A DNA stretch of 64,000 nucleotides from Streptomyces adelaidensis (GTDB lineage: Bacteria; Actinomycetota; Actinomycetes; Streptomycetales; Streptomycetaceae): positions 62,001 through 126,000 of the forward strand of contig NZ_JAEMUX010000010.1 of the NCBI RefSeq assembly GCF_016598475.1, written 5' to 3'. Within the stretch, counting starts at the first letter, position 1, and each line of letters starts with the position of its first letter. Below the pieces are notes generated by a model. That model saw nothing but the letters and a program-made list of their open reading frames with translations, was not told the origin of the DNA and searched no databases. A program made the translations under genes and the position numbers. Positions 35,565-44,340 of the stretch are shown piece after piece.

Positions 35565-36251
35565 GTGCTGGGGGACGACGCGGAGCTGACAGCCGCGGTG
35601 CTTGCGGCACAGGACGGGGACGAGACCGCGTTCCGGACTGTGTACCGCGCGGTGCACCCACGGCTGCTCGGATACGTCCGGACGCTGGTCGGGGACCCGG
35701 ACGCGGAGGACGTCACCTCCGAGTCCTGGCTGCAGATAGCCCGTGACCTGGAGCGGTTCAGCGGTGACGCGGACCGGTTCCGCGGCTGGGCCGCCCGGAT
35801 CGCCCGCAACCGCGCGCTCGACCACATGCGCATGCGGGGGCGCCGTCCCGCCATAGGCGGCGACGAGACCGAGCTGACCGGCAAGGCCGCCGAGTCCGAC
35901 ACGGCCGGCGAGGCCATGGAGGCCCTCTCGACCGACCGCACCCTGTCGCTCATCGCCCAGCTGCCGCAGGACCAGGCGGAGGCGGTGGTCCTGCGCGTCG
36001 TGGTCGGCCTCGACGCGAAGACCGCCGCGGAGACGCTGGGCAAGCGCGCGGGAGCCGTACGAACGGCCGCGCACCGGGGGCTGAAGCGGCTCGCCGAACT
36101 CATCGGGGAGAATCCGGAGACGGCTTCGGAGACCGATCCGGAATCCGGCGACCCGCTGGGCGCCGTACCCCCACCGAGAGCACCGCGTGGACGCGCGGCT
36201 ACGTCCGCGGGTGTGACGCATACACGTTCGCGGACGCAGAAGGATGTGTGA
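35565..36251 (+). CDS. ECF-type RNA polymerase sigma factor (pair 2)
   Basis: A 228-residue group 4 sigma factor closely similar to that at 33422: TAFRTVYRAVHPRLLGYVRT, DAEDVTSESWLQIARDLERF and FRGWAARIARNRALDHMRMR (region 2), then LIAQLPQDQAEAVVLRVVVG and GKRAGAVRTAAHRGLKRLAE (region 4), with a Pro-rich C-terminal tail absent in the paralogue. GAAGAGG is 6 bases before the GTG at 35565; GTG 35559 is an alternative. The stop overlaps the ATG of the next gene (TGATG), indicating coupled synthesis. Confidence 0.88.
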   Translation: MLGDDAELTAAVLAAQDGDETAFRTVYRAVHPRLLGYVRTLVGDPDAEDVTSESWLQIARDLERFSGDADRFRGWAARIARNRALDHMRMRGRRPAIGGDETELTGKAAESDTAGEAMEALSTDRTLSLIAQLPQDQAEAVVLRVVVGLDAKTAAETLGKRAGAVRTAAHRGLKRLAELIGENPETASETDPESGDPLGAVPPPRAPRGRAATSAGVTHTRSRTQKDV

Positions 36252-37543
36252 TGGCCGACGAGCAGTACAGGTGGCTGAACCGCGACGCCGCGGAGCGGCT
36301 GCTGAGTGGTGAGCCGCTCGAAGCCGTCGACGCCGAAACCCGCGCCCGTGCCCACCGGCTCGCCGAGGCCCTCGGCGCCCTCGCCGCCGACGTCTCCCCG
36401 GTGTCCGGGCGGAGCGCCGAACTTCCGGGCGAGGAAGCCGCGTTGGCCGCTTTTCGCACGGCCCGCACGGCCCGCACCGCCCGTACGGCCCACTCGGGCA
36501 ACCACGGCGAGGCCGCTGAGCCCGGCCGGAGCAGCGGTAGGCAACGCTCGGCGCCCGTCGTCGACGCCGGGCTCGTCCGTCTCGGGCGGCCCGTGCACCC
36601 CGTGGTGGACGGCCGCCGGGCCCGCTGGGGCCGGCCCACACGGTTCGGGCTGGTGGCCGTGCTGGCCGCCGGGATGCTCGGCGGGGTCGTGGTGACGGCC
36701 GGCACCGGTGCGCTGAGCGCGTTCCGCGACGACGAACCGGAACCCACCGTCTCCGCCGCCCAGACGCCGGACCGGCCGTTGCTGTCGCCGTCGCCGTCGC
36801 CGAGCGACAAGGGGCGGGACGGCAGCCGTGGTTCGCTCGGCGATACCAGACCTGAGGGCTCCCCCGACGGCTCGCCGCAGGGTGACGCCCCGGCCGGCGA
36901 CGGCGGCACCGACGAGGACGGGCAGCCCGGCGACACCGGGCAGCAGGACGAGGGCGCCACCCAGGAGTGGTGGAACAGCGTGTACTCCGCCTGCCGTGAC
37001 ATCCGCGACGGCAAGGACCTGGACGCCGACCGCCGACGCGGCCTGGAAGACGCGGCGGGCGGCAAGGGCAACGGCCGTCTGAAGCAGTACTGCGAGGGCG
37101 TCCTGGCCGGCGGCGCCGACAACCCCGGCACGGCGAAGCGCCCGGGGACCGGCACCGGCACGGGCACGGGGACCGGTACGTCGGACTCCGGCGGCTCCAC
37201 GGGTCCCTCCGGCGGCGGCGAGGGCAAGAACACCCGCTCCGGCGGTGACTCGGACGAGGACGACGACTCCGACCGAGGCAAGGGCCGCAGCGGCGCCGGC
37301 AAGAGCAACGGGAACGGGAACGGGAACGGCAAGAGCAACGGCACGAGCAACGGCAACGGCAAGTGGAACGGGAACGGCAAGAACAAGGTCAGTATCGGCG
37401 GCTCCGGCGGCAGCAGTGGCACCGGCACCGGCAAGGGTGGCAATGACCACTGGGGCCGGACCACGACGGTGACCCCGGTCGGCCTCGACGCCCCGGCAGA
37501 CTCTCCCGCCTCCCTGCCGGCCCTCTCCGGCGTCGGCGTCTGA
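36251..37543 (+). CDS. One-TM protein with paired-cysteine C-terminal domain, putative anti-sigma factor (pair 2)
   Basis: A 430-residue protein translationally coupled to the sigma gene. The N-terminal ~130 residues are cytoplasmic (YRWLNRDAAERLLSGEPLEA; AALAAFRTARTARTART), then one helix (FGLVAVLAAGMLGGVVVTAG) and a long low-complexity exterior. A short module WWNSVYSACRDIRDGKDLDA...GLEDAAGG...LKQYCEGVL matches the partner of sigma pair 1 (Cys, then RRxLxxAAGG, then YC). Tandem GT and NG dipeptide tracts follow (37150-37400), and a Pro/Leu tail. No classical zinc-binding anti-sigma HxxxCxxC motif is present, so the assignment rests on topology and coupling. Confidence 0.78.
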   Translation: MADEQYRWLNRDAAERLLSGEPLEAVDAETRARAHRLAEALGALAADVSPVSGRSAELPGEEAALAAFRTARTARTARTAHSGNHGEAAEPGRSSGRQRSAPVVDAGLVRLGRPVHPVVDGRRARWGRPTRFGLVAVLAAGMLGGVVVTAGTGALSAFRDDEPEPTVSAAQTPDRPLLSPSPSPSDKGRDGSRGSLGDTRPEGSPDGSPQGDAPAGDGGTDEDGQPGDTGQQDEGATQEWWNSVYSACRDIRDGKDLDADRRRGLEDAAGGKGNGRLKQYCEGVLAGGADNPGTAKRPGTGTGTGTGTGTSDSGGSTGPSGGGEGKNTRSGGDSDEDDDSDRGKGRSGAGKSNGNGNGNGKSNGTSNGNGKWNGNGKNKVSIGGSGGSSGTGTGKGGNDHWGRTTTVTPVGLDAPADSPASLPALSGVGV

Positions 37544-37682
37544 CCCGCGCCCACCCACAGAAGCCCGCTCGGCCCCGCGCTGACCTGCGCTTTCGTATTC
37601 GCTCCGAATTCTTTCGCGGAACGGGTAACACTTTTGGCGGCCCCGGCGCAGTAATGAGTGAGCCGACTGGTCATCGGCCGTC

Positions 37683-37765
37683 GCACAGAGCCGGGGTTCC
37701 CCCCGTACCTACGGCTCGTGCACCTCGGCGCGGGCGGGACACGTTCCCCCGGTCCCGCCCGCGCC
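37683..37765 (+). ncRNA. Candidate small RNA with two C-loop hairpins (6C-like architecture)
   Basis: Two consecutive stem-loops on the plus strand. The first pairs GCAC and AGCCG (37683 onward) with CGGCT and GTGC across a loop containing CCCCCC. The second pairs GGCGCGGGCGGGAC (37727-37740) with GTCCCGCCCGCGCC (37752-37765), a perfect 14-bp stem, across ACGTTCCCCCG. Two hairpins with C-run loops is the defining layout of the actinobacterial 6C RNA; whether this is that family I cannot confirm. It lies in a 345-base gap between convergent genes, so the second hairpin could simply be a terminator. Confidence 0.45.
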
Positions 37766-37888
37766 CCATATCCCCCGTGGTCCCCCGTGACCCCGTACTT
37801 CCCGTGACGCGTCCGACGCCCTCCCGCTATGCGTCATGTGACGCACGTCACTCCGCTTGACTGCCTGGACCTCTGGGCCGGCCCCTCG

Positions 37889-38800
37889 TCACCAGTACAC
37901 GACGACCTTGTCGCCGTTCCTGACCTGATCGAACAGGCTCGCGATCGCCGCCTCGTCCCGGACGTTGACGCAGCCGTGCGAGGCACCGTAGTAGCCGCGG
38001 GCCGCGAAGTCGGACGAGTAGTGGACGGCCTGGCCGCCGCTGAAGAACATCGCGTACGGCATGGGGGTGTCGTACAGCGTCGACACGTGGTCGCGGGACT
38101 TGAAGTCGACCTGGAAGACGCCCTCGCGTGTCGGCGTGTACTGCGAACCGAACCGCACCTCGACCGTCGTCAGCGTCCTGCCGTCCACCATCCAGCGCAG
38201 GGTGCGGCTCGTCTTGCTGATGCAGAGCACCCGGCCGGTGAGGCAGCGCGGGTCGGGGGACGCGGCCGGCTGGCCGCCGTACGCGTACAGATCCCACTTG
38301 CCCGGTTCCCGCGTCATCTTCAGCAGCCGCGCCCAGGTGACACTGTCCGTCTTCCCGGTCCGCGGCAGGCCCCGCTTGCCCTGGAATCCCTCGACCGCCC
38401 GGACCGTCGGCTCGTCGTATGTCCCCGTCGGCCCGGCGAAGAGCCAGGCGACCTGCCGGAGCCGCGCCTGCAACTCGCGTACGTCCAGCCCCTCGTCCCC
38501 CTGGGACCAGAGGACCTCGGCAGGGGGAGCGGGAGCGGCGGGTGGGGTGGGAGTGGGGGTGGGCGTCGGGGCGGCGCTGGGCGGCGCGGTCGTCGGGGAC
38601 TCCGCGCCCCCGTCCCCACTCCCACCCTCGCCCACGCCCTTGTCGTCCTGCTTCGGCTCGCCGCTCGGCATGGCCGTCACGTCGATCCGCACGGGCTGGC
38701 GCCGGCCGCCGTGCACGTCGGCTCCCTCGACCGTGCAGGCGCCGGCCACGACGAGTGCCGCGAGCGCCGCCACCGATCTCCGCATGTCCTTGGTACGCAT
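37889..38800 (-). CDS. L,D-transpeptidase (YkuD) with peptidoglycan-binding domain
   Basis: A 303-residue exported protein: signal segment SVAALAALVVAGACTVEG (possibly a lipoprotein, though the lipobox is imperfect), a Pro/Thr linker, a PG_binding_1 domain (LDVRELQARLRQVAWL, TVRAVEGFQGKRGLPRTG) and a C-terminal YkuD domain whose active site is SHGCVNVRD with the catalytic Cys, preceded by the His in AVHYSSDF. It would make 3-3 crosslinks in peptidoglycan or attach proteins. The ATG at 38800 (MRTKDMRRS) or the one at 38785 may be used. Confidence 0.92.
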   Translation of the reverse strand: MRTKDMRRSVAALAALVVAGACTVEGADVHGGRRQPVRIDVTAMPSGEPKQDDKGVGEGGSGDGGAESPTTAPPSAAPTPTPTPTPPAAPAPPAEVLWSQGDEGLDVRELQARLRQVAWLFAGPTGTYDEPTVRAVEGFQGKRGLPRTGKTDSVTWARLLKMTREPGKWDLYAYGGQPAASPDPRCLTGRVLCISKTSRTLRWMVDGRTLTTVEVRFGSQYTPTREGVFQVDFKSRDHVSTLYDTPMPYAMFFSGGQAVHYSSDFAARGYYGASHGCVNVRDEAAIASLFDQVRNGDKVVVYW

Positions 38801-38974
38801 TCCGACCCCCGTCGTCTCAGCGCCGCGTCCGCCGCGCCGGTGTCCGGCAGCTCTCCCGGAGAGCTTCCCAGAGAGGTTTCCCGGGCGTGACCCGTCGCGA
38901 ACAAAGGGGCATGGTTGTGAGCAAGGTCCCAATAAGCGACCGGCGGGCAACCGCGTAAGAGGGAGGCACACACC

Positions 38975-40555
38975 ATGACGCGCGAGTCGGAGTCCGGACT
39001 GCCCATCGAACCGGTGTACGGGCCGGAGGCGCTGCGGGGCTGGGACCCGGCGGAGCGGCTCGGCGAGCCGGGCGCGTACCCGTACACCCGCGGTGTCCAC
39101 CCGTCGATGTACACCGGCCGCCCGTGGACCATGCGCCAGTACGCCGGGTTCGGTACGGCGGTGGAGTCCAACGCGCGCTACCAGCAGCTCATCGCCCACG
39201 GCACGACGGGCCTGTCGGTCGCCTTCGACCTGCCCACCCAGATGGGGCACGACTCCGACGCCCCGATCGCCCACGGAGAGGTCGGCAAGGTGGGGGTGGC
39301 GATCGACTCCGTCGACGACATGCGGGTGCTGTTCGACGGCATCCCGCTGGACAAGGTCTCCACGTCGATGACGATCAACGCGCCGGCGGCCCTCTTGCTG
39401 CTGATGTACCAACTGGTGGCGGAGGAGCAGGGCGTCGGCGCGGACGAGCTGACCGGCACGATCCAGAACGACGTGCTGAAGGAGTACATCGCGCGCGGCA
39501 CGTACATCTTCCCGCCCAAGCCGTCCCTCCGGCTGATCGCCGACATCTTCCGCTACTGCAAGGCCGAGATCCCCAGGTGGAACACCATCTCGATCTCCGG
39601 CTACCACATGGCCGAAGCGGGCGCCTCCCCCGCGCAGGAGATCGCGTTCACCCTCGCCGACGGCATCGAGTACGTCCGTACGGCGGTCGCGGCGGGCATG
39701 GACGTCGACGACTTCGCCCCCCGCCTGTCCTTCTTCTTCGTGGCCCGTACGACGCTCCTGGAGGAGGTCGCCAAGTTCCGTGCGGCGCGCAGGATCTGGG
39801 CCCGGGTGATGAGGGACGAGTTCGGTGCCCGGAACCCCAAGTCGCTGATGCTGCGCTTCCACACCCAGACGGCGGGTGTCCAGCTGACGGCCCAGCAGCC
39901 GGAGGTGAACCTCGTCCGGGTCGCCGTCCAGGCGCTGGCGGCGGTGCTGGGCGGCACGCAGTCGCTGCACACCAACTCCTTCGACGAGGCGATCGCCCTC
40001 CCGACCGACAAGAGCGCCCGCCTCGCCCTGCGCACCCAGCAGGTCCTCGCCCACGAGACGGACGTGACGGCGACGGTCGACCCCTTCGCCGGGTCGTACG
40101 CCGTGGAGAAGCTGACCGACGACGTCGAGGCGGCGGCCGTGGAGCTGATGCGGAAGGTCGAGGACCTGGGTGGCGCCGTCTCCGCCATCGAACACGGCTT
40201 CCAGAAGGGCGAGATCGAACAGTCCGCCTACCGCATCGCCCAGGAGACGGACGCGGGCGAGCGGGTCGTCGTCGGCGTCAACCGCTTCCAGCTGGACGAG
40301 GAGGAGCCGTACGAGCCGTTGCGGGTGGACCCGGCCATCGAGGCCCAACAGGCGGCACGGCTGGCCAAGCTGCGCGCGGAGCGGGACCAGGGGGCGGTGG
40401 ACGCCGCGCTGACCGCCCTGGGGAAGGCGGCACAGGGCGAGGACAACGTCCTGTACCCGATGAAGGAGGCGTTGCGAGCCCGGGCGACCGTGGGCGAGGT
40501 CTGCGACGTCCTTAGGGGGGTCTGGGGGACCTACGTGCCGGCGGACGCGTTCTGA
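38975..40555 (+). CDS. Acyl-CoA mutase large subunit, methylmalonyl-CoA mutase-like, lacking B12 domain
   Basis: A 526-residue methylmalonyl-CoA-mutase catalytic barrel (PF01642): [119 protein letters not shown] and [19 protein letters not shown]. The C-terminal cobalamin-binding domain with DxHxxG is absent, so a separate small subunit must supply it, and none is encoded here. Tyr in PSMYTGRPW and Arg in FAPRLSFF fit the methylmalonyl-type pocket, but isobutyryl-type relatives exist, so the substrate is uncertain. AGGGAGG precedes the ATG. Confidence 0.9.
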   Translation: MTRESESGLPIEPVYGPEALRGWDPAERLGEPGAYPYTRGVHPSMYTGRPWTMRQYAGFGTAVESNARYQQLIAHGTTGLSVAFDLPTQMGHDSDAPIAHGEVGKVGVAIDSVDDMRVLFDGIPLDKVSTSMTINAPAALLLLMYQLVAEEQGVGADELTGTIQNDVLKEYIARGTYIFPPKPSLRLIADIFRYCKAEIPRWNTISISGYHMAEAGASPAQEIAFTLADGIEYVRTAVAAGMDVDDFAPRLSFFFVARTTLLEEVAKFRAARRIWARVMRDEFGARNPKSLMLRFHTQTAGVQLTAQQPEVNLVRVAVQALAAVLGGTQSLHTNSFDEAIALPTDKSARLALRTQQVLAHETDVTATVDPFAGSYAVEKLTDDVEAAAVELMRKVEDLGGAVSAIEHGFQKGEIEQSAYRIAQETDAGERVVVGVNRFQLDEEEPYEPLRVDPAIEAQQAARLAKLRAERDQGAVDAALTALGKAAQGEDNVLYPMKEALRARATVGEVCDVLRGVWGTYVPADAF

Positions 40556-41523
40556 GCCGGCTGAGCCGGTCGATTTCCGCTCGCCTTCGCCCTGACGATC
40601 GCCCTCGTCACCACCGGGGGCAGCAGATCCACCGCCAGGCGGCGGGCCTTGCCGCGTGGGGGACGGGAAGCCGGGCGGGACTGGGACTTCGGGGCCACGA
40701 GGGCCGGGGGCGGCGTCGGGGCAGGCTCGGGTTCCGGGGGTGTCCAGTGGCGGGACTTCGGGAAGGCCGGGGCCTTCATGGCCTTGGACTTGAGGCGGAT
40801 GATGCGGTGGCCCGCCGCCTGCTGGTCGCTGAGGTGGCAGTCGGTGCGTTCCGAGATCATCTCCAGGAGGGCGTCCTGGATGGGCTCGGGGTCGTCCCAG
40901 GTGCCGTAGAGCTTCTGGGTGGTGATGCAGATGGGGTTGAGGCCGCGGTTGAGGACGGCCTCCCAGGCGGCGATGGAGACACCGGGGGTGTGCTCGGAGC
41001 GGAAGTCGTCGAGGACGACGATGCCGCCCGGCAGGAGTATGTCCCGGGCGGCGGTGATGTCCCCGTGGACGTGCTCGTACAGGTGCGAGGCGTCGATGTG
41101 CACGAAACGGCAGGAGCGCGGTTTCACCTCGCCGGGGACGATCGAGCTGGGGCCCTGCAGAACGCGGGGAAGCGCGTCGTGGAAGGCGAGGTAGTTCGCC
41201 TCGAAGGCCTGCCGGGTGAGCGTGCTGCGATACGACTTGGTGGCCTCCGCCTGGTTGGCGTCGTCGGGGGCGTCGCTCTCGAAGAGGTCGCAGACCGTGT
41301 ACGCCTCGCCCTCCTGGAGATGCCCGCCGAGGAAGATGGCGCTCTTGCCCATGTAGACACCGACCTCCAGAAGGTCGCCCCTCGCGCCCGCGACCTCCTG
41401 CCGGTTCAGGCACCAGTCGAAGAGCAGTTGGTCCAGTACCGGGAACCAGCCGGGTACGTCGACCAGTTCACGGGGAAGCCGGATCGTGCCTTGTTCAGGG
41501 GGTGTCTGGACGGAGGAGTCCAC
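40531..41523 (-). CDS. Class I SAM-dependent methyltransferase (TylF/Methyltransf_24-like)
   Basis: A 330-residue protein with a Rossmann methyltransferase core: [20 protein letters not shown] (motif I), [34 protein letters not shown] (motif with the acidic metal/SAM residue) and [20 protein letters not shown]. The last ~100 residues are Pro/Lys/Arg-rich and probably disordered. The layout is that of sugar or polymer O-methyltransferases; given the adjacent glycopolymer genes, methylation of a wall polymer is a reasonable but unproven role. The GTG at 41523 is the start; its 3' end overlaps the convergent mutase gene by 25 bases. Confidence 0.85.
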   Translation of the reverse strand: MDSSVQTPPEQGTIRLPRELVDVPGWFPVLDQLLFDWCLNRQEVAGARGDLLEVGVYMGKSAIFLGGHLQEGEAYTVCDLFESDAPDDANQAEATKSYRSTLTRQAFEANYLAFHDALPRVLQGPSSIVPGEVKPRSCRFVHIDASHLYEHVHGDITAARDILLPGGIVVLDDFRSEHTPGVSIAAWEAVLNRGLNPICITTQKLYGTWDDPEPIQDALLEMISERTDCHLSDQQAAGHRIIRLKSKAMKAPAFPKSRHWTPPEPEPAPTPPPALVAPKSQSRPASRPPRGKARRLAVDLLPPVVTRAIVRAKASGNRPAQPAQNASAGT

Positions 41524-41553
41524 CCCAGCAGCCAGCTGGGCACTACCTCCAAG

Positions 41554-41573
41554 CCCGGCCCTTCAGGGCCGGG
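41554..41573 (-). terminator. Hairpin between minus-strand glycopolymer genes
   Basis: CCCGGCCC-TTCA-GGGCCGGG, a perfect 8-bp stem with a 4-base loop, lies between the acyltransferase remnant and the methyltransferase start and could terminate or attenuate the glycosyltransferase transcript. Confidence 0.7.
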
Positions 41574-41606
41574 TCAAGTTGACTCCCCGTTCAACCGCCG
41601 TGTCCC

Positions 41607-41825
41607 TCAAGTTCCTTGGCGCCCCCGGAGCGCTTTGCGCAACCGCGGCTGCAACGGACGTTCGACTCCGTGGTGCAGCAGCCAGGCGAGTATCAGCATC
41701 ACCGCCACGGTGAGCGCGAGAGTCGGGGCCGCATCGATGTGCGGCTCCGCCGCGGGGCGCGACCAGCCACGACGCTCCCGCAGCCGGGACTCGGGCCTGT
41801 CAGCGGTGTTTGTCGAAGAAGTCAC
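41607..41825 (-). CDS. Small membrane protein resembling an acyltransferase-3 C-terminus
   Basis: A 72-residue frame from a GTG at 41825, 7 bases after the polysialyltransferase stop. It has one hydrophobic helix (ALTVAVMLILAWLLHHGVER) followed by PLQPRLRKALRGR. The helix-VERP-basic ending is exactly how OafA-type acyltransferase 3 proteins end, yet the rest of such an enzyme (about 300 residues) is missing. It may be a remnant of a lost O-acetyltransferase of the polymer cluster, or a small independent membrane peptide. Confidence 0.45.
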   Translation of the reverse strand: MTSSTNTADRPESRLRERRGWSRPAAEPHIDAAPTLALTVAVMLILAWLLHHGVERPLQPRLRKALRGRQGT

Positions 41826-41832
41826 CCCGGGC

Positions 41833-43167
41833 TCACCCCAAAGTGGCCCGCTTGAGGGACCTGGCCCGCCGCGCGACTCTTCGTACCGTCGCGTTGCGCG
41901 GGATGAAGGCGAGCTGCACGGGGATACCGCCGGGCAGACCCAGCGAGGTGAGGCGCCGGCGCTTGAAGTACCGCAGCGTGTGCGCGCTCAGATGCTTCGC
42001 CAGATACGACGCCGTCTCCGCCCGCAGCGACGGGTAGATCTTCGGCTGCATCGCGAACCCCACCGCCCGGGCCAGGCCGTTGAGGTCCGGCACCTCCGTG
42101 CCCGGCCGCCCCGCGGTGACCGCCGCCCGGTCGCCCAGATCCGGCAGCAGCGCGTCCACGACCGTGACGGGCACCCGGTTGCTGTTCTCGTACGGCGCGA
42201 GCCGGTCCAGCAGGGTGCCGGTGCCGACGCGGGCGACCTGCAGCCCGTACAGCGCGGAGGCGGTGAGCAGGGCCGTGGAGAAACAGCCGACGACGAGGGC
42301 CGGACGCATCCGCTGGTAGAGCACCTCGGCGAGGACCGGCGTGTCCAGCACCGTCAGATCGGCGCCGAGCCGCTCCGCCTCCTTCTCCAGACCGCGCGAC
42401 CAGCGGGCCGGGGCGCTCGGGTGGGGCTTGAACACGACCTTGGTGTGCCCGAGCGCGACCACGCCCTTCAGCATCCGTACGTGGAGGTCTTCCTCCTCCT
42501 CGGCGGTGAGGATGCCCAGCGCCGAGAGGTACTGGCCGAGCAGCAGCGCCGGCTCCTCGATCCCGGGCAGCGTGTCACCGGTGTCGACCAGCTCCGCGAG
42601 CACCTTGACGAAGGCGTCCGTCGGCACGATCTCCGCGCCGACCCCGAACTCGGTGAGCAGCAGCGGCTCCAGGCCCCGCACCAGGTCCAGGTGGAGGAGG
42701 CGGTCGATCCGGGTGCCGACCAGCGGGTCGATCTTGTTGCGGGTGGGGCCGTAACTCATCAGGCCGTCCGCGTACACGGTGACGGGCGCGCCGGTGAAGA
42801 TCTGGGTGAAGCCGAGCGCCGGATGGACCTGGATGGACTCCACGGCCAGCTCGACATCGTCGTCGCCCAGGTCCCACAGCAGCCGCAGATGCCGCTCCCA
42901 CAGGGGTACGTCGTCCAGGCGCGGGGACCAGCCGCCCGGGTGGAAGGGCGCGATGGTCTCGTTCCAGGAGATCACCTCGTCGAAGCGGGAGCGCAGCCGC
43001 TCGAAGCCCGGCATCTCGTCCACGCCGGGGGCCGTCTCGGGCGTCGCCGCGTTGTTGGAGACCAGCAGGATGCGCCGGGACGCGGGACGGAAGCACTCGC
43101 TGTCCAGCGCGGCGGCCAGCGTGGCCGTGCCGTACAGCGTGGACGCCATGAAGATCTGCGTGGTCAC
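41833..43167 (-). CDS. Polysialyltransferase-like glycosyltransferase
   Basis: A 444-residue protein resembling the bacterial alpha-2,8-polysialyltransferase family (PF07388): TQIFMASTLYGTATLAAAL at the N-terminus, a middle GAPVTVYADGLMSYGPTRN, then the HP-type motif VVFKPHPSAPARWSRGLEKE and ALVVGCFSTALLTASALYG, which bind CMP-sugar in this fold. It would add nonulosonic acid units from CMP-Kdn or a similar donor. GTG at 43167 overlaps the stop of the GT2 gene as GTGA. The C-terminal ~70 residues are basic and may contact the membrane. Confidence 0.85.
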   Translation of the reverse strand: MTTQIFMASTLYGTATLAAALDSECFRPASRRILLVSNNAATPETAPGVDEMPGFERLRSRFDEVISWNETIAPFHPGGWSPRLDDVPLWERHLRLLWDLGDDDVELAVESIQVHPALGFTQIFTGAPVTVYADGLMSYGPTRNKIDPLVGTRIDRLLHLDLVRGLEPLLLTEFGVGAEIVPTDAFVKVLAELVDTGDTLPGIEEPALLLGQYLSALGILTAEEEEDLHVRMLKGVVALGHTKVVFKPHPSAPARWSRGLEKEAERLGADLTVLDTPVLAEVLYQRMRPALVVGCFSTALLTASALYGLQVARVGTGTLLDRLAPYENSNRVPVTVVDALLPDLGDRAAVTAGRPGTEVPDLNGLARAVGFAMQPKIYPSLRAETASYLAKHLSAHTLRYFKRRRLTSLGLPGGIPVQLAFIPRNATVRRVARRARSLKRATLG

Positions 43168-44141
43168 GCGGCGACCCCCGTGGCGGCGGGACGACGACGC
43201 AGCCGGCGCAGCCGCGTGGCGCGCTGGACGTCCATCGAGTCGAGGGCCTCGTCGAGCACGTCCTGCGGCATCCGCCGCAGCGCGACCGAGCTCATCGACT
43301 TGAGTTTCCGTGCCACCGCCGGCTCGAACCTTTCGATGGATCCCAAATGATGGGAGATAATCGCGCAATAGGTGCGCACGGCCTTGGGGAGCAGTTTGTC
43401 CGCATCCCCGTCCCTCGCCGTTTCGGCGATGACCTGGTCGAATGCGCGAATGAAATCGAGTTGCCGCACGTCGCCGATCTGGGTCAGGGACGAGGCGACC
43501 CCGCGCCGGTAGAAGACGCCCAGCAGCCCCACCGTGGCGAAGGAGTCCGCCTCCCGGTGCAGCTTCCAGATCCACGGCCGGTCCTCGGCCGTGCGCAGCC
43601 CGTGGGTGAAGTGCAGCACGCCCTTGTCGACGAGCCGGCGGTGGTAGATGCCCGCCCAGGCGTACGCGTAGTCGACGGAGGTGGACCGGTCGGCGGGCAG
43701 GATCGCGTCCCTCGGGTTCGTCACCACGCCCCGCCGCCCGTTGGGCACCCGGTGGACCGAACGGGACCGCGCGGTGCACTGGACATGGTCCGTGCGCACG
43801 AAGTCGCAGCCCAAGTCCTCTATGGCGCCGACCAGTTGAGAGTAGTAGCCGGGGGCGAGCCAGTCGTCCCCGTCGAGGAACGTGAGGTACTCGCCACGGG
43901 CCTTGTCGATGCCGGTGTTGCGCGCGGTCGCCAGTCCTCCGTTCTGCTCGTGTCGGACATGCACCGCACCCGGCAGCTCGCGCTCCGCGCGCGCGAGGAT
44001 GTCCGGTGTCCCGTCGCGCGAGCAGTCGTCGACGAGAATGAATTCGAAGTCCTCACGAGCGTTGGCTCTGAGGCTCTTCAGGGTGTCGGGTGCGTATTGC
44101 TGCACGTTGTAGAACGGCACGATGACGGAGAGCTTGACCAC
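43164..44141 (-). CDS. Glycosyltransferase family 2
   Basis: A 325-residue GT-A fold transferase: VKLSVIVPFYNVQQYAPDTL, FILVDDCSRDGTPDILARAE, NGGLATARNTGIDKARGEYL and the DXD motif in FLDGDDWLAPGYY, with the catalytic EDR segment TAEDRPWIW. It probably builds a linkage or repeat-unit sugar of the wall polymer. The GTG at 44141 gives the canonical N-terminus; the frame is open 10 codons further. First gene of the minus-strand arm, divergent from the DUF6716 gene. Confidence 0.9.
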   Translation of the reverse strand: MVKLSVIVPFYNVQQYAPDTLKSLRANAREDFEFILVDDCSRDGTPDILARAERELPGAVHVRHEQNGGLATARNTGIDKARGEYLTFLDGDDWLAPGYYSQLVGAIEDLGCDFVRTDHVQCTARSRSVHRVPNGRRGVVTNPRDAILPADRSTSVDYAYAWAGIYHRRLVDKGVLHFTHGLRTAEDRPWIWKLHREADSFATVGLLGVFYRRGVASSLTQIGDVRQLDFIRAFDQVIAETARDGDADKLLPKAVRTYCAIISHHLGSIERFEPAVARKLKSMSSVALRRMPQDVLDEALDSMDVQRATRLRRLRRRPAATGVAA

Positions 44142-44340
44142 CCCCGTGACATTAGGGGGGCCCTCCGGCATTCGTCTTGACCGCCTGCTTGATGTCAGGT
44201 GAACGACGCGTGGCGGTACCGTGAACCAGGCACTTTTCTATGCGTTCCGCGCCCCGATTCGCCATTCGGCGATGTGCTGTTAACCCTTTGTTGCATTCGG
44301 GTTGGGCCGTTGAACGGAATCGCTTCCTAGCGTCTTCGAT
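44142..44340. promoter_or_regulatory. Divergent promoter region of the glycopolymer cluster
   Basis: 199 bases between divergent operons, more A/T-rich than its surroundings. On the plus strand TAGCGT (44328-44333) lies 7 bases before the GTG at 44341, suggesting a -10 box for a leaderless transcript; TTGGGC about 20 bases earlier is a possible -35. The minus-strand promoter cannot be fixed. GTTAACCC near 44280 is a minor inverted repeat. Confidence 0.45.

Noticed and set aside
37544..37888. Cyclic-di-AMP (ydaO-type) riboswitch
   Set aside because: The region lies between convergent genes, not upstream of a cell-wall hydrolase, and I could not match the conserved core of that riboswitch.
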